A stretch of 64,000 bases of DNA from Massilia agilis (GCF_024756255.1 NZ_JANUHB010000007.1:1-64000), one strand, 5' to 3'. Shown: positions 1 to 9,128, counted from the stretch's first letter. The notes: generated by a model not told the origin, from the letters alone. Numbers and translations: made by a program.

Positions 1-20
1 TGGGCTTTTTCGCTTTTGGA

Positions 21-79
21 AAAGCCCCGTAGCCTGAACGCGCTCGAGATCGCGTTTGGTACCGACGGGGCTTTTTTGT
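21..79 (+). terminator. Rho-independent terminator of an upstream gene
   Basis: The arms AAGCCCCGT (about 22-30) and ACGGGGCTT (about 64-72) pair around a second hairpin, AACGCG/CGCGTT, and are followed by a run of T. It would end transcription of a gene lying before the window. Nothing before base 162 looks coding. Confidence 0.75.
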
Positions 80-161
80 TTTGGGTTTCTTGAACCAGGT
101 TCGTTCTTTGGCGGACCGCTTGGTGCTAGCATTGATCCATTCTTGTTCGCCATCCCAGACT

Positions 162-674
162 ATGCCGCGCACCAAATCACTCACATTCGCCCTGTTCCTG
201 GCCGTCCCGTTGTTCGCATTCGCTGCCGGCCAGCACGAGCATGAGCACGGCCACGGTCACGATCACGGTGCGATGGGCAAGCCCCAACCCATCAAGGTGG
301 AACTCAAGGACGGCAAGAAGTGGCCAACCGATCTGCCGCTGCGCAAGGGCATGAGCACCATTCGCGAGGTCACGGCTACCACGATGGCCAATGCGCATGC
401 GGGCAAGGAAAGCGACGCCCTCTACGCCGACGCGGCCAAGCGCATCGATCGCGAGCTCGCCAAGATCGTGCAGAACTGCAAGCTGGACCCCGACGCGGAT
501 GCGCAGTTGCATGTCGTGATCTCGGAGATGATGGCTGCCAGCGGGGTGATGGCGGGCAAGGCACCGGCCAAGCCGCGCATGGACGGATTGCATCGTATGG
601 CCGAGGCCCTGGACGCATACGGTACCCACTTTGCCCACGCCGGTTGGAAGGGCATGGACATTCCGCAGCAATAA
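162..674 (+). CDS. His-rich exported protein of unknown function
   Basis: This 170-residue protein has a signal peptide at about residues 1-22 (MPRTKSLTF, a hydrophobic core, then FAFAAG). Directly after it comes a cluster of His, Asp and Glu at residues 24-36 (HEHEHGHGHDHG), a likely metal-binding patch. The rest is hydrophilic and mostly helical, with conserved-looking WPTDLPLRKGM near residue 53 and one Cys. It is probably periplasmic. I start at ATG 162 because the signal peptide begins there; the upstream extension in frame from base 81 has no support. No good Shine-Dalgarno is visible. Similar small proteins are sometimes annotated DnrO-like, but I cannot confirm that. Metal binding is inferred from composition only. 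Confidence 0.75.
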   Translation: MPRTKSLTFALFLAVPLFAFAAGQHEHEHGHGHDHGAMGKPQPIKVELKDGKKWPTDLPLRKGMSTIREVTATTMANAHAGKESDALYADAAKRIDRELAKIVQNCKLDPDADAQLHVVISEMMAASGVMAGKAPAKPRMDGLHRMAEALDAYGTHFAHAGWKGMDIPQQ

Positions 675-808
675 GCACGCGCCGCCCGAACAAAAGTCAG
701 TCCCTTCCTACACGGGATTAGTCCTTAGTCCGATAGTCCATGTGCAGCGCCGCCCTCATGATCGTCCGATAGCGTCATGAGGACGCGCCGTTCAGGGAGG
801 ATCAGCAC

Positions 809-1267
809 ATGAGCTCGAAACAGAAGGGCCAAGGACCCAACAAGGCAGGCACCAAGGAGAAGATCGTTCCGGTTGCGGAAGGCAGCCTGCAGTCGCGCTC
901 GCCTGGTGCCGGGCCGGGCAAGCTGGAGGACCGCGATGCCGGCTTGCTGCACGGCTCGCGGCAATCCGAAAACATGCAGTCCCAGGGCGGACAGTACGGT
1001 GGCGCCGGATCCCAGCAGTCTGGCTGGAGCGCGCGCCAGCAGGCGCAGCGCATGCAGGCCCGCGCGGAAGAACAACGGCGCGGGGAGAGCCAGCAATCAG
1101 GCTACGGCGGGCTGGAGCAGTACCAGCACGCCGGTGCGCAGGAAAGCCGGCAGGCGGAACCGCAAGCGGGCGCTTCCGGTGCGCACAACCGCAAGCCCGG
1201 TCTCGACGAGCCGGCGTCCGATTTCACGAGCAAGCCGCACGCACCGGATAAGCCTTCCCGGCGTTAA
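809..1267 (+). CDS. Hydrophilic, probably disordered protein
   Basis: This 152-residue protein is built almost wholly of Gln, Gly, Ala, Ser, Arg and Glu. It has no membrane segment, no signal peptide and no recognisable domain. The middle carries repeated SQQSG and QSGYGG-like words (residues about 54-100), and the N-terminus is Lys-rich. A strong ribosome site (AGGGAGG at 794-800) precedes ATG 809, which supports real translation. The composition recalls stress-related disordered proteins of soil bacteria, but that is only a resemblance. An opposite-frame reading also exists here because the GC content is high; the ribosome site favours the plus strand. Confidence 0.6.
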   Translation: MSSKQKGQGPNKAGTKEKIVPVAEGSLQSRSPGAGPGKLEDRDAGLLHGSRQSENMQSQGGQYGGAGSQQSGWSARQQAQRMQARAEEQRRGESQQSGYGGLEQYQHAGAQESRQAEPQAGASGAHNRKPGLDEPASDFTSKPHAPDKPSRR

Positions 1268-1277
1268 GGGAAGCGGC

Positions 1278-1304
1278 ATCAGCCCACCGGTGGGGTGGGC
1301 TGAT
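1278..1304. terminator. Bidirectional stem-loop between convergent genes
   Basis: A perfect 11-bp stem, ATCAGCCCACC / GGTGGGCTGAT, lies between the convergent ends of the disordered-protein gene and the MFS gene. There is no T-run, so its role as a terminator is inferred from position and symmetry. Confidence 0.5.
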
Positions 1305-1331
1305 CGAGCGATCAAGCCGGCGTGGGCGTCC

Positions 1332-2771
1332 TTATTGTGCCGCTGACGTTGACTCCTCGTCGGCGCGGCGCTTGGCCCCCTTGCTGATGCTCTCGCCATC
1401 GTTGGGCTTCAGGGCCCAGAACACGGCCGACGAAGCGATCGTCAGCACCGACAGCGCGATGAAGGCGTGATGCAGGGCGCTTTCGACCATGGGCTGGTTT
1501 GTCTGCGGCACATTGCCCAGAAACCAGGCAGTGATCAGCGTGCCCGCGGCCAGGCCAAAGCTCATGGACAATTGCTGCAATGAGCTGGAAATGGTGCTCG
1601 CCATGCTCGTGTCTTTCTGCCCGACGTCCGCATAGGCCAGCGTGTTCATGCTGGAAAACTGCAGCGAGTTGAAAAAGCCCTGCAGCAGGCCGATGGCGAT
1701 GATGATCGCCGTGGGCGTGCCCGGCCCGACCAGCGCAAACAGGCCGATGGTCAGCCCGATGCACACCGTGTTCACCACCAGCACCTGCCGGTAGCCGAAC
1801 CGGCCCAGCACGCGCGGCGCGATCAGCTTCATGCCCATGGCCGCCGCAGCGGTGGGCATCATCAGCAGGCCGGAATGCCATGCCGGCAGGCCCAGGCCCA
1901 CCTGGTACAGCAGCGGCAGCAGGAAAGGCATGCCGCCTACGCCCAGCCGCGTCAAGAAACCGCCGAGCACGGAAATGCGGAAGGTGCGAATGCGCAGCAG
2001 CGACAGGCGCAGCAGCGGGTACTTGCGTTGCGCCGCATGCCAGGCATAGGCGCCGAGCAGGGCAATCGACAGCACCAGCATCAGGCCGGCGGTCATCGGG
2101 TCGAGCGTGTGCTCGCCAAAGATCTCGAGCAGCCACGACAGGATGGCTGTGCCGCTGCTGAACAGGATCAGGCCAACCACGTCGAGCGGCCGCCGCTCCT
2201 GGCCGTGGTAATCCGGCATGTAGCGGTACACGAGGAACAGCGCGGCCAGCCCGACCGGCACGTTGATGAAGAAGATTGCGCGCCACGACACCAGGTGCAC
2301 GATCACGCCGCCCACCGTCGGCCCCAGCAGCGGGCCGATCAGCGCCGGGATGATCACGAAGTTCATCGCGCCCAGCAGTTCCGATTTGGGAAAGGTGCGC
2401 ACGATGGTCAGGCGCCCGACCGGCATCATGAGCGCGCCGCCAATGCCCTGCAGCAGGCGCGCGGCCACCATCATCGGCGCGTTGAGCGACAGCCCGCACA
2501 ACACGGACGCAAACGTGAACAGGGCGATGGCGCTGCCGAACACGCGGCGCGTGCCGAAGCGGTCCGCAATCCAGCCGCTCACGGGGATGCCGACAGCCAG
2601 GCTGAGGATGTAGCTGGTGACCACCGACTTCAGGCTCAGCGGCGTGACGTTGAGGCTGGCCGCGATGCTGGGAACGGCGGTATTGACGATGGTGGCGTCG
2701 AGCTGCTCCATGAACAGGGCAGTCGCGACCAGCCACGGCAGGTATTTCTTGGCGGTGCTGGAACTATCCAA
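1332..2771 (-). CDS. DHA2-family MFS drug efflux transporter
   Basis: This is a 479-residue, 14-helix proton-driven exporter of the inner membrane. Seen: the TM1 signature EQLDATIVNTAVP that is typical of DHA2 pumps, motif A as GWIADRFGTRRVF between TM2 and TM3, and the antiporter motif C GPLLGPTVGG in TM5. Length and motifs resemble MdtD-type pumps; the substrate cannot be read from sequence. I choose TTG 2771 because AGGAAG sits 8 bases upstream and the protein then starts MDSSSTAKKYLPWL, normal for the family. A GTG at 2828 in the same frame would add 19 residues but has no ribosome site. No dedicated regulator is adjacent. Confidence 0.88.
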   Translation of the reverse strand: MDSSSTAKKYLPWLVATALFMEQLDATIVNTAVPSIAASLNVTPLSLKSVVTSYILSLAVGIPVSGWIADRFGTRRVFGSAIALFTFASVLCGLSLNAPMMVAARLLQGIGGALMMPVGRLTIVRTFPKSELLGAMNFVIIPALIGPLLGPTVGGVIVHLVSWRAIFFINVPVGLAALFLVYRYMPDYHGQERRPLDVVGLILFSSGTAILSWLLEIFGEHTLDPMTAGLMLVLSIALLGAYAWHAAQRKYPLLRLSLLRIRTFRISVLGGFLTRLGVGGMPFLLPLLYQVGLGLPAWHSGLLMMPTAAAAMGMKLIAPRVLGRFGYRQVLVVNTVCIGLTIGLFALVGPGTPTAIIIAIGLLQGFFNSLQFSSMNTLAYADVGQKDTSMASTISSSLQQLSMSFGLAAGTLITAWFLGNVPQTNQPMVESALHHAFIALSVLTIASSAVFWALKPNDGESISKGAKRRADEESTSAAQ

Positions 2772-2867
2772 TCGAGATTCTTCCTGTCGGGTGGGCCCGC
2801 CAAGCGCGGGCACCAACCCGATTTTCACACAAACCGGAAGAAGCCGATTTCAACCGGACAGCAGGAA

Positions 2868-3422
2868 TTAGAACGGACGCGCCACGCGCAGCACGGCCCA
2901 GTTCACACCGCTGTTCGGGTGCTTGATGCCGCCGTTGGAGTAGTGCTGGATGCGCGCGCTGATGTCCCATTTGTTGTCGAGCACATAGCCCACGCCGATG
3001 TGGTCGGCGAACTCGTACGCGGTGGACAGGCGGTTGCCGGCGTTGTTGTACAGCTCCGAGAACAGGCTGGCGCCGATGCCGCCCTCCGCGTACCAGCCCA
3101 GCTTGTTGTCGTTCTGGTAGCGGAACACCGGCGTCACGCCGATCACCCACAGGTTCTGGTTCTGGCCCGAGACGTGCCGGTAGTCGGTGCCGCGCCAGAA
3201 GGCGATGTTGGCGTCCCAGTAGCCGCCCAGGTGGCGGCCGTTCGACGCGAACCACTGCACGTTCCAGTCCTTCTGGACCGCGGCGCGCACCATGCCTACC
3301 TGGTCGCCCGCGCCCAGTTCGAGCGAGTACGAATCCAGCCCGTCGCCTGCGAAGCTTGCGTGGGATACCATCAACGCGGCCAATGCCGCCACCGATTTTG
3401 CGACTTTACGAATAGAGACCAT
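2868..3422 (-). CDS. pagL: Lipid A 3-O-deacylase, PagL family
   Basis: This 184-residue outer-membrane beta-barrel has a signal peptide at residues 1-25 ending SFAG. PagL enzymes remove the 3-O acyl chain of lipid A. The C-terminal signature QHYSNGGIKHPN carries the catalytic His (H160) and Ser (S162). The protein ends in Phe, as outer-membrane barrels do. The residue 14 after the His, a catalytic Glu in the Pseudomonas enzyme, is Asn174 here. Alternating hydrophobic strands fill the barrel. It is divergent from the next gene, with 127 bases between the two starts. Family assignment is firm; activity is not certain given the third residue. Confidence 0.85.
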   Translation of the reverse strand: MVSIRKVAKSVAALAALMVSHASFAGDGLDSYSLELGAGDQVGMVRAAVQKDWNVQWFASNGRHLGGYWDANIAFWRGTDYRHVSGQNQNLWVIGVTPVFRYQNDNKLGWYAEGGIGASLFSELYNNAGNRLSTAYEFADHIGVGYVLDNKWDISARIQHYSNGGIKHPNSGVNWAVLRVARPF

Positions 3423-3549
3423 GGGTTATTTCTTTTCTCGAGTTGACGCCGATGCTGCTGGCTGTGCCAGTTATTGTACTGGTCACGGCGATTCCGCGCT
3501 GCGTTCGGCCGGTTGTTAAAATCGTACAGTGACATCTTGTGAGGACACC

Positions 3550-4449
3550 ATGACTTTGCCAACCCTGGCATTTCTCGGCATCGGCCTGATGGGCGGCCCG
3601 ATGGCGACCCGGCTGGCGCAGGCCGGCTATCCGCTGCGCGCCTGGAACCGCAGCGCGCACAAGGCCGACGCGCTGCGCGGCGCCGGCGCCGAGCCGCATG
3701 CCGACCTGGGCCAGGCCGTGCGCGGTGCGGCTATTGTTATCTCCATGCTCGAGGCCGGACCGGCGGTGCGCGACGTGATCGAGGCGGCGCTGCCGTCGCT
3801 GCAGCCGGGCGCGCTGTGGATCGACATGAGCTCGACCAGGCAGGACGAGGCGCTGGCGTTCTCGATGCTGCTGCGCGAGCGGCAGGTGCGTTTCATCGAC
3901 GCGCCGGTGTCGGGCGGCGTGGGCGGTGCGCAAGCGGCTACCCTCGCGATCATGGCCGGCGCCAGCGAAGAGGACTTCGCCGAGGCCGAGCCGGTGCTGC
4001 GCGTGATGGGAACGCCGATGCGTGTGGGGCCGGTTGGCAGCGGACAGGTGGCCAAGCTGTGCAACCAGCTCATCGTGGGCGCGACGATCAACATCGTGGC
4101 CGAGGCGCTGCTGCTGGCTGAAGCGGCCGGCGCGGACGCGGCGGCAGTGCGCGAGGCGATCCGCGGCGGCTTTGCCGGCAGCCGCATTCTGGAGGTGCAC
4201 GGACAGCGCATGCTCGACCGCGACTTCATGCCCGGCGGGCAGGTGAAAAGCCAGGTGAAGGATCACCGCAATGTGCTGGCGGCGGCGCACCAGGCCGGCC
4301 TGACGCTGCCGTTTGCCGAGCTGGCCGAGCGGCGCTATGCGGCGATCGAGCACGAGCTGGCAAAGGCGGACCACAGTGCGGCGCTGATCGGGCTGGAGCG
4401 GGATAATCCGGGGAAGCGGGTAGGGAAAGGCCCCGACAAGTTGCCTTAA
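3550..4449 (+). CDS. NAD(P)-dependent beta-hydroxyacid dehydrogenase (HIBADH family)
   Basis: This 299-residue oxidoreductase resembles 3-hydroxyisobutyrate, tartronate-semialdehyde and succinate-semialdehyde reductases. Seen: the Rossmann motif GIGLMGGPM at residues about 9-17, the substrate loop DAPVSGGVGGA near 117, the catalytic Lys in GSGQVAKLCNQ near 166, and the second-domain VKDHRN. The family reduces or oxidises small 3-hydroxyacids with NAD(P)H. ATG 3550 is preferred because GTGAGGA lies just upstream; an in-frame GTG at 3529 would start seven residues earlier. It stands alone between the divergent pagL and a repeat element, so the substrate stays open. Confidence 0.85.
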   Translation: MTLPTLAFLGIGLMGGPMATRLAQAGYPLRAWNRSAHKADALRGAGAEPHADLGQAVRGAAIVISMLEAGPAVRDVIEAALPSLQPGALWIDMSSTRQDEALAFSMLLRERQVRFIDAPVSGGVGGAQAATLAIMAGASEEDFAEAEPVLRVMGTPMRVGPVGSGQVAKLCNQLIVGATINIVAEALLLAEAAGADAAAVREAIRGGFAGSRILEVHGQRMLDRDFMPGGQVKSQVKDHRNVLAAAHQAGLTLPFAELAERRYAAIEHELAKADHSAALIGLERDNPGKRVGKGPDKLP

Positions 4450-4450
4450 C

Positions 4451-4559
4451 CGTCGTTCCGGCGCAAGCCGGAACCCATGCTGAGCGTGAGTCGATGGGGG
4501 CGAGGCCACGGCGCGTGTCGGTGAACTCAGCATGGGTCCCGGCCTTCGCCGGGACGACG
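4451..4559. repeat. Family 1 intergenic palindrome, copy 1
   Basis: Outer arms CGTCGTTCCGGCG and CGCCGGGACGACG with inner ACCCATGCTGAG / CTCAGCATGGGT. It is the first of about eleven related elements in the window. It lies between convergent genes and could form a long hairpin in RNA. Confidence 0.8.
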
Positions 4560-4581
4560 GGTTGATGCTAAAGGTGGAGGG

Positions 4582-5775
4582 TCAAGCTACCGGCAGGCTC
4601 ATCTCCGTCAGGCGCACCCAGTAGCTGGCGCCGATCGGCAGCAGCTGGTCGTTGAAGTCATAGCTCGCGTTGTGCAGCTGGCACGGCCCCAGGCCATGGC
4701 CATGCGCGCGGTGTTCGCCTTCGCCGTTGCCGATGAAGACGTAGCAGCCCGGCTTTGCCTGCAGCATGTAGGCAAAGTCTTCCGCGCCCATCGTCGGCTC
4801 GACGTTCGTGTCCACGTTCGCTTCGCCCACCACCGCCTTCATCGCCTCGACCGCGAACGCGGTTTCGCGCGCGTGGTTGACCAGCGGCGGGTAATTACGG
4901 TCGAACTCGAAGTCGATGCTCGCGTTAAAGCCGGCCGCCACGCCGCCTGCAATCTCCTGCATCCGCTTTTCGATCAGGTCGAGCACGCCGGTGGTAAAGG
5001 TGCGCACCGTGCCCACCATCACCGCTTCGTCGGGGATCACGTTGGTGGCGCTGCCCGCGTGGATCTGCGTGATCGACAGCACGGCCGTATCGAGCGGGTT
5101 CTTCTCGCGCGAGACGATCGTCTGCCAGGCTTGCGCGATCTGCACCGCCACCATCACCGGGTCGATGCCGCGGTGCGGCTGGGCCGCGTGCGCACCCTTG
5201 CCCTTGACGACCACGCGGAACTCGTTGGACGAGGCCATCTGCGGCCCGGCCACCACGCCGAACTGCCCGACCGGGATGCCCGGCCAGTTGTGCATGCCGT
5301 ACACCGCCTCCATCGGGTATTTGTCGAACAGCCCGTCTTCGATCATGCGCTTGGCGCCGCCGCCGCCTTCCTCGGCCGGCTGGAAAATCAGGTACACAGT
5401 GCCGTCGAAGTGGCGATGCTCGGCCAGGTAGCGCGCCGCGCCCAGCAGCATGGCGGTGTGGCCGTCGTGGCCGCAGGCGTGCATCTTGCCGCTGTGGCGC
5501 GACGCGTGCCCAAAGGTGTTCAGTTCCTGCATCGGCAGTGCGTCCATGTCCGCGCGCAGGCCGATCGCGCGCGGCGAGTTGCCGTTTTTGATGATGCCGA
5601 CCACGCCGGTGACGCCCAGGCCGCGCACCACCGGAATGCCCCATTCGGCCAGCCTGGCGGCCACCACGTCAGCGGTGCGCTGCTCTTCGTAGCACAGCTC
5701 CGGATGGGCGTGCAGGTCGCGCCGGATGTGCTGTAGTTCTTGCTGAAACGCGAGGATAGGTTCGACCAGTTTCAT
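4582..5775 (-). CDS. M20 family amidohydrolase (hippurate hydrolase/aminoacylase type)
   Basis: This 397-residue zinc or manganese hydrolase cleaves N-acyl amino acids or related amides in the cytoplasm. Metal ligands are visible: MHACGHDGHTAMLL, the Glu pair in QPAEEGGGGAK, the GMHNWP histidine and the C-terminal GAEDFAYM. The dimerisation domain lies in the middle (FRVVVKGKGAHAAQPHRG). I use ATG 5775 because GGAGG precedes it by six bases; the longer frame to 5802 lacks a site. The family includes HipO, AbgB and IAA-amino acid hydrolases, so the exact substrate is unknown. It stands alone and is divergent from the molybdopterin enzyme. Confidence 0.87.
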   Translation of the reverse strand: MKLVEPILAFQQELQHIRRDLHAHPELCYEEQRTADVVAARLAEWGIPVVRGLGVTGVVGIIKNGNSPRAIGLRADMDALPMQELNTFGHASRHSGKMHACGHDGHTAMLLGAARYLAEHRHFDGTVYLIFQPAEEGGGGAKRMIEDGLFDKYPMEAVYGMHNWPGIPVGQFGVVAGPQMASSNEFRVVVKGKGAHAAQPHRGIDPVMVAVQIAQAWQTIVSREKNPLDTAVLSITQIHAGSATNVIPDEAVMVGTVRTFTTGVLDLIEKRMQEIAGGVAAGFNASIDFEFDRNYPPLVNHARETAFAVEAMKAVVGEANVDTNVEPTMGAEDFAYMLQAKPGCYVFIGNGEGEHRAHGHGLGPCQLHNASYDFNDQLLPIGASYWVRLTEMSLPVA

Positions 5776-5926
5776 CCATTGCCTCCAATCTGTTGCGGGC
5801 ATGCCATGCCATTTGAAAAACTATTGTAAGCCTTCTGGCCAAATCTCATCTACACCCGCCACAAGCGGGGCCGTCTTCGTATAAAGTATTGGTTTACCGA
5901 CGTTTTTTTCGCTGGAACCCTCCCTC

Positions 5927-8008
5927 ATGACCACCACCGTAGTCCGGGCCGCCTGCCCCCACGATTGCCCCGACACCTGCGCCCTGCTCGTCACCGTGAA
6001 AGACGGCGTGGCGACGGAAGTGAAGGGCGATCCGGACCACCCGACCACGGCTGGCGTGCTGTGCACGAAGGTGTCGCGCTATGTGGAGCGCACCTACCAT
6101 CCCGACCGGCTGCTGCACCCGCTGCGCCGCGTCGGCAAGAAGGGCGAGGGCAAGTTCGAGCGCATCAGCTGGGACGAGGCGCTCGACGAGATCGCACGGC
6201 GCCTGTCCGAAATCGCCGCGCGCGACCCGCAGGCCATCGTCCCGTACAGCTACTGCGGCACCATGGGGCTGGTGCAGGGCGAGGCGATGTCTTCCCGCTT
6301 TTTCAACAAGCTTGGCGCGTCGCTGCTCGAGCGTACCATCTGCGCCACGGCGGGCTTCACCGGCTACAAGTACACGATCGGCGGCTCCATCGGCACCGAT
6401 CTCGAACACTTCCAGGACGCGAAGCTGATCCTGATCTGGGGCGGCAACCCGATCGCGTCGAACCTGCATTTCTGGACGCGCGCGCAGGAAGCCAAGCGGC
6501 GCGGCGCCAAGCTGATTGCGATCGACCCGTACCGCTCGCTCACCGCCGAGAAGTGCCACCAGCACATCGCGCTGCTGCCGGGTACGGACGCGGCGCTGGC
6601 GCTGGGCATGATGCACGTGCTGATCGCGGAAGACCTGCTCGACCACGACTACATCGAGCGCTACACGCTCGGTTTCGAGGCATTGAAGGAACGCGCGGCC
6701 GAGTGGACTCCCGAGCGCACCGCCGCCACCTGCGGCATCAGCGTGGACGAGGTGGTGAACCTGGCGCGCGAATACGGCCTGGCGGCGCGCCGCGGCGAGC
6801 CGGTGGCGATCCGCCTGAACTACGGCATCCAGCGCGTGCATGGCGGCGGCATGGCGGTGCGTAACGTGACCTGCCTGCCGGCGCTGGTGGGCGCATGGCG
6901 TCACGCTGCCGGCGGCGTGCAGTTGTCGACCTCCGGCTCGTTCCCGGCCAACAAACCGGCGCTGCAGCGCCCGGACCTGCTGGCCGGCCGCAAGCCGCGC
7001 TCGGTGAACATGGTGCAGATCGGCGACGCGCTGCTGGCCGACGCATCGCCCGGGTTCGGTCCGAAGATCGAAGCGGTGGTGGTGTACAACTCCAATCCGG
7101 TCGCGGTGGCGCCCGAGTCGCCCAAGGTGCAGCAGGGCTTTGCGCGCGAGGACCTGTTCACGGTCGTGCTCGAACACTTCGCCACCGACACTGTCGACTA
7201 TGCCGACATCGTGCTGCCCGCGACCACACAGCTCGAGCATGTGGACGCGCACCTGGCGTACGGCCACCTGTACATGATGGCCAATAACGCCGCGATCGCG
7301 CCACTGGGCCAAGCCAAGTCGAACGCCGAGATCTTCCGCCTGCTCGCCGCGCGCATGGGCTTTGACGATCCGCTGTTCCGCGAAACCGACGACGAGCTCG
7401 CGGCCCAGGCCTTCGACAAGAGCCACCCGCGCGCCATCCATTTCGATTGGGAGTCGCTCAAGCGCCGCGGCTGGCAAAAGCTCAACATGCCAGAGGCGCC
7501 GTTTGCCGAAGGCGGCTTCCCGACCCCGTCGGGCAAGTGCGAGTTCTATTCGAGCGCCATGGCGGCCGACGGACTGGACCCGGTGCCGGCCTACATTGCG
7601 CCGTACGAATCGGTCGCCTCCAATCCGGCGCTGGCGGCCAAGTACCCGCTGTCGATGATTTCGCCACCGGCCCGCAACTTCCTCAACTCCACCTTTGTGA
7701 ACGTGCAGAGCCTGCGCGCCACCGAAGGCGAGCCGCACCTGGACATCCATCCGAACGATGCTGCCGCGCGCGGGATTGCGCACGGCGACATGGCCCGCAT
7801 CTTCAACGACCGCGGCTCGTTCGTGGCCCGCGCGCGCGTGACCGACAAGGCGCGCGAAGGCCTGGTGGTGGCGCTGTCGGTCTGGTGGAAGAAGCTCGCC
7901 AGCGACGGCAGGAACGCCAACGAAGTAACCAGCCAGCACCTGACCGACATGGGGCGCGGGCCGACCTTCTACGACTTACTGGTGCAGGTAGAAAAAGCCG
8001 CGCCCTGA
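5927..8008 (+). CDS. Molybdopterin-dependent oxidoreductase
   Basis: This 693-residue enzyme belongs to the DMSO-reductase superfamily (BisC/anaerobic dehydrogenase type). An N-terminal [4Fe-4S] site is seen as C10-x3-C14-x3-C18 with C46 (ACPHDCPDTC then GVLCTK). The cofactor-binding region follows (LIWGGNPIASN near 170; the P-rich C-terminal domain ending LLVQVEKAAP). There is no Tat signal, so it is cytoplasmic. No electron-transfer or membrane subunit is adjacent, so partner and substrate are unknown. It ends 7 bases before the lipoprotein gene, which suggests cotranscription. Confidence 0.85.
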   Translation: MTTTVVRAACPHDCPDTCALLVTVKDGVATEVKGDPDHPTTAGVLCTKVSRYVERTYHPDRLLHPLRRVGKKGEGKFERISWDEALDEIARRLSEIAARDPQAIVPYSYCGTMGLVQGEAMSSRFFNKLGASLLERTICATAGFTGYKYTIGGSIGTDLEHFQDAKLILIWGGNPIASNLHFWTRAQEAKRRGAKLIAIDPYRSLTAEKCHQHIALLPGTDAALALGMMHVLIAEDLLDHDYIERYTLGFEALKERAAEWTPERTAATCGISVDEVVNLAREYGLAARRGEPVAIRLNYGIQRVHGGGMAVRNVTCLPALVGAWRHAAGGVQLSTSGSFPANKPALQRPDLLAGRKPRSVNMVQIGDALLADASPGFGPKIEAVVVYNSNPVAVAPESPKVQQGFAREDLFTVVLEHFATDTVDYADIVLPATTQLEHVDAHLAYGHLYMMANNAAIAPLGQAKSNAEIFRLLAARMGFDDPLFRETDDELAAQAFDKSHPRAIHFDWESLKRRGWQKLNMPEAPFAEGGFPTPSGKCEFYSSAMAADGLDPVPAYIAPYESVASNPALAAKYPLSMISPPARNFLNSTFVNVQSLRATEGEPHLDIHPNDAAARGIAHGDMARIFNDRGSFVARARVTDKAREGLVVALSVWWKKLASDGRNANEVTSQHLTDMGRGPTFYDLLVQVEKAAP

Positions 8009-8015
8009 ATCGACG

Positions 8016-9128
8016 ATGAAACGCTTCAGAATCACCCGACCGCTGCGCACCCTGCTCGTCGCGGGGGCGGCTGCCGGCCTGCTGGCCAGCTGCTCCACGC
8101 TGAACTACTACACCCAGGCGGCGCAGGGCCAGCTTGAACTGCTCTCGGACGCGAAGCCGATCGACGACTGGCTGGCCGACCCGGCCACCAATCCCAAGCT
8201 GCGCCATCGCCTCGAGACCGCGCGCCAGATCCGCCGCTTCGCGGTGCAGGAGATGGCGCTGCCGGACAATAACAGCTACAAGAACTACGCTGCCCTCAAG
8301 CGCCCGTACGTGCTGTGGAACGTGGTGGCCACGCCCGAACTGTCGCTGCAACCGCTGGAGTGGTGCTTCCCGGTGGCCGGATGCGTGAACTACCGCGGCT
8401 ACTACAGCAAGGCAGACGCGCAGCAGTATGCCAACGAACTGCGCGCGCAGGGCAACGACGTGGAAGTGGGCGGCGTGCCGGCCTACTCGACGCTGGGCTG
8501 GTTCAGCGACCCGCTGGTCTCGACCTTCATCAACTATCCCGACGCGGAGCTGGCGCGCCTGATCTTCCATGAGCTCGCGCACCAGATCGTGTACGTGCCG
8601 GGCGACTCGCAGTTCAACGAGTCCTTCGCCAGCACGGTCGAGCAGGCCGGCGTGGAGCGCTGGCTGGACCGCTTCGGCAACCCGGCCATGCGCGAGGCCT
8701 ACGACAAGTACAGCACGCGCAAGCATGACTTCCTGGAGCTGCTGCTCAAGTACCGCAAGGAGCTCGAGCACACCTACAAGTCGCCGGTCAGCGACGGCGC
8801 CAAGCGGCAGGCCAAGGCACAGCTGTTCGCGCGCCTGAAGGACGACTACCAGGACCTGAAGGTGCGCTGGGGCGGCTATGCCGGCTACGACAAGTTCTTC
8901 GCCGAGCCGCTCTCCAACGCCCACCTGGCCTCGATCGCCACCTACAACGACTTCGTGCCGGCGTTCCGCCACCTGCTGGCGCGCGAAAAGTCCTTCCCGG
9001 CGTTCTACCGTGCAGTGCGCCGCATCGCCGACCTCGAGCGCGACGACCGCAACCGCGTGCTCAAGTCCCTTGGCGCGACCCTTCCGGCGCTGCCCGTGCT
9101 GCAGCGCACCATCGACGCCTCGCGCTAG
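8016..9128 (+). CDS. Putative lipoprotein aminopeptidase (HExxH, PF10023-like)
   Basis: This 370-residue protein begins MKRFRITRPLRTLL with a lipobox LLASC, so it is predicted to be lipid-anchored after Cys cleavage. A zinc-protease motif HELAHQ lies near residue 187, followed by a downstream Glu in FNESFAS about 17 residues on, a gluzincin-like arrangement. The profile matches the family named putative aminopeptidase (PF10023). It starts 7 bases after the molybdopterin gene. A GC-rich stem-loop (9145-9179) lies after the stop. Confidence 0.85.
   Translation: MKRFRITRPLRTLLVAGAAAGLLASCSTLNYYTQAAQGQLELLSDAKPIDDWLADPATNPKLRHRLETARQIRRFAVQEMALPDNNSYKNYAALKRPYVLWNVVATPELSLQPLEWCFPVAGCVNYRGYYSKADAQQYANELRAQGNDVEVGGVPAYSTLGWFSDPLVSTFINYPDAELARLIFHELAHQIVYVPGDSQFNESFASTVEQAGVERWLDRFGNPAMREAYDKYSTRKHDFLELLLKYRKELEHTYKSPVSDGAKRQAKAQLFARLKDDYQDLKVRWGGYAGYDKFFAEPLSNAHLASIATYNDFVPAFRHLLAREKSFPAFYRAVRRIADLERDDRNRVLKSLGATLPALPVLQRTIDASR

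Noticed and set aside
1278..1304. A further member of palindrome family 2
   Set aside because: It shares CCCACC/GGTGGG but lacks the GTAGGG outer arm and sits as a simple hairpin, so I list it as a terminator-like stem.
1875..3446. A 523-residue plus-strand open frame across the MFS and pagL genes
   Set aside because: It is Arg/His/Gln-rich without domains and lies antisense to two genes with clear families.
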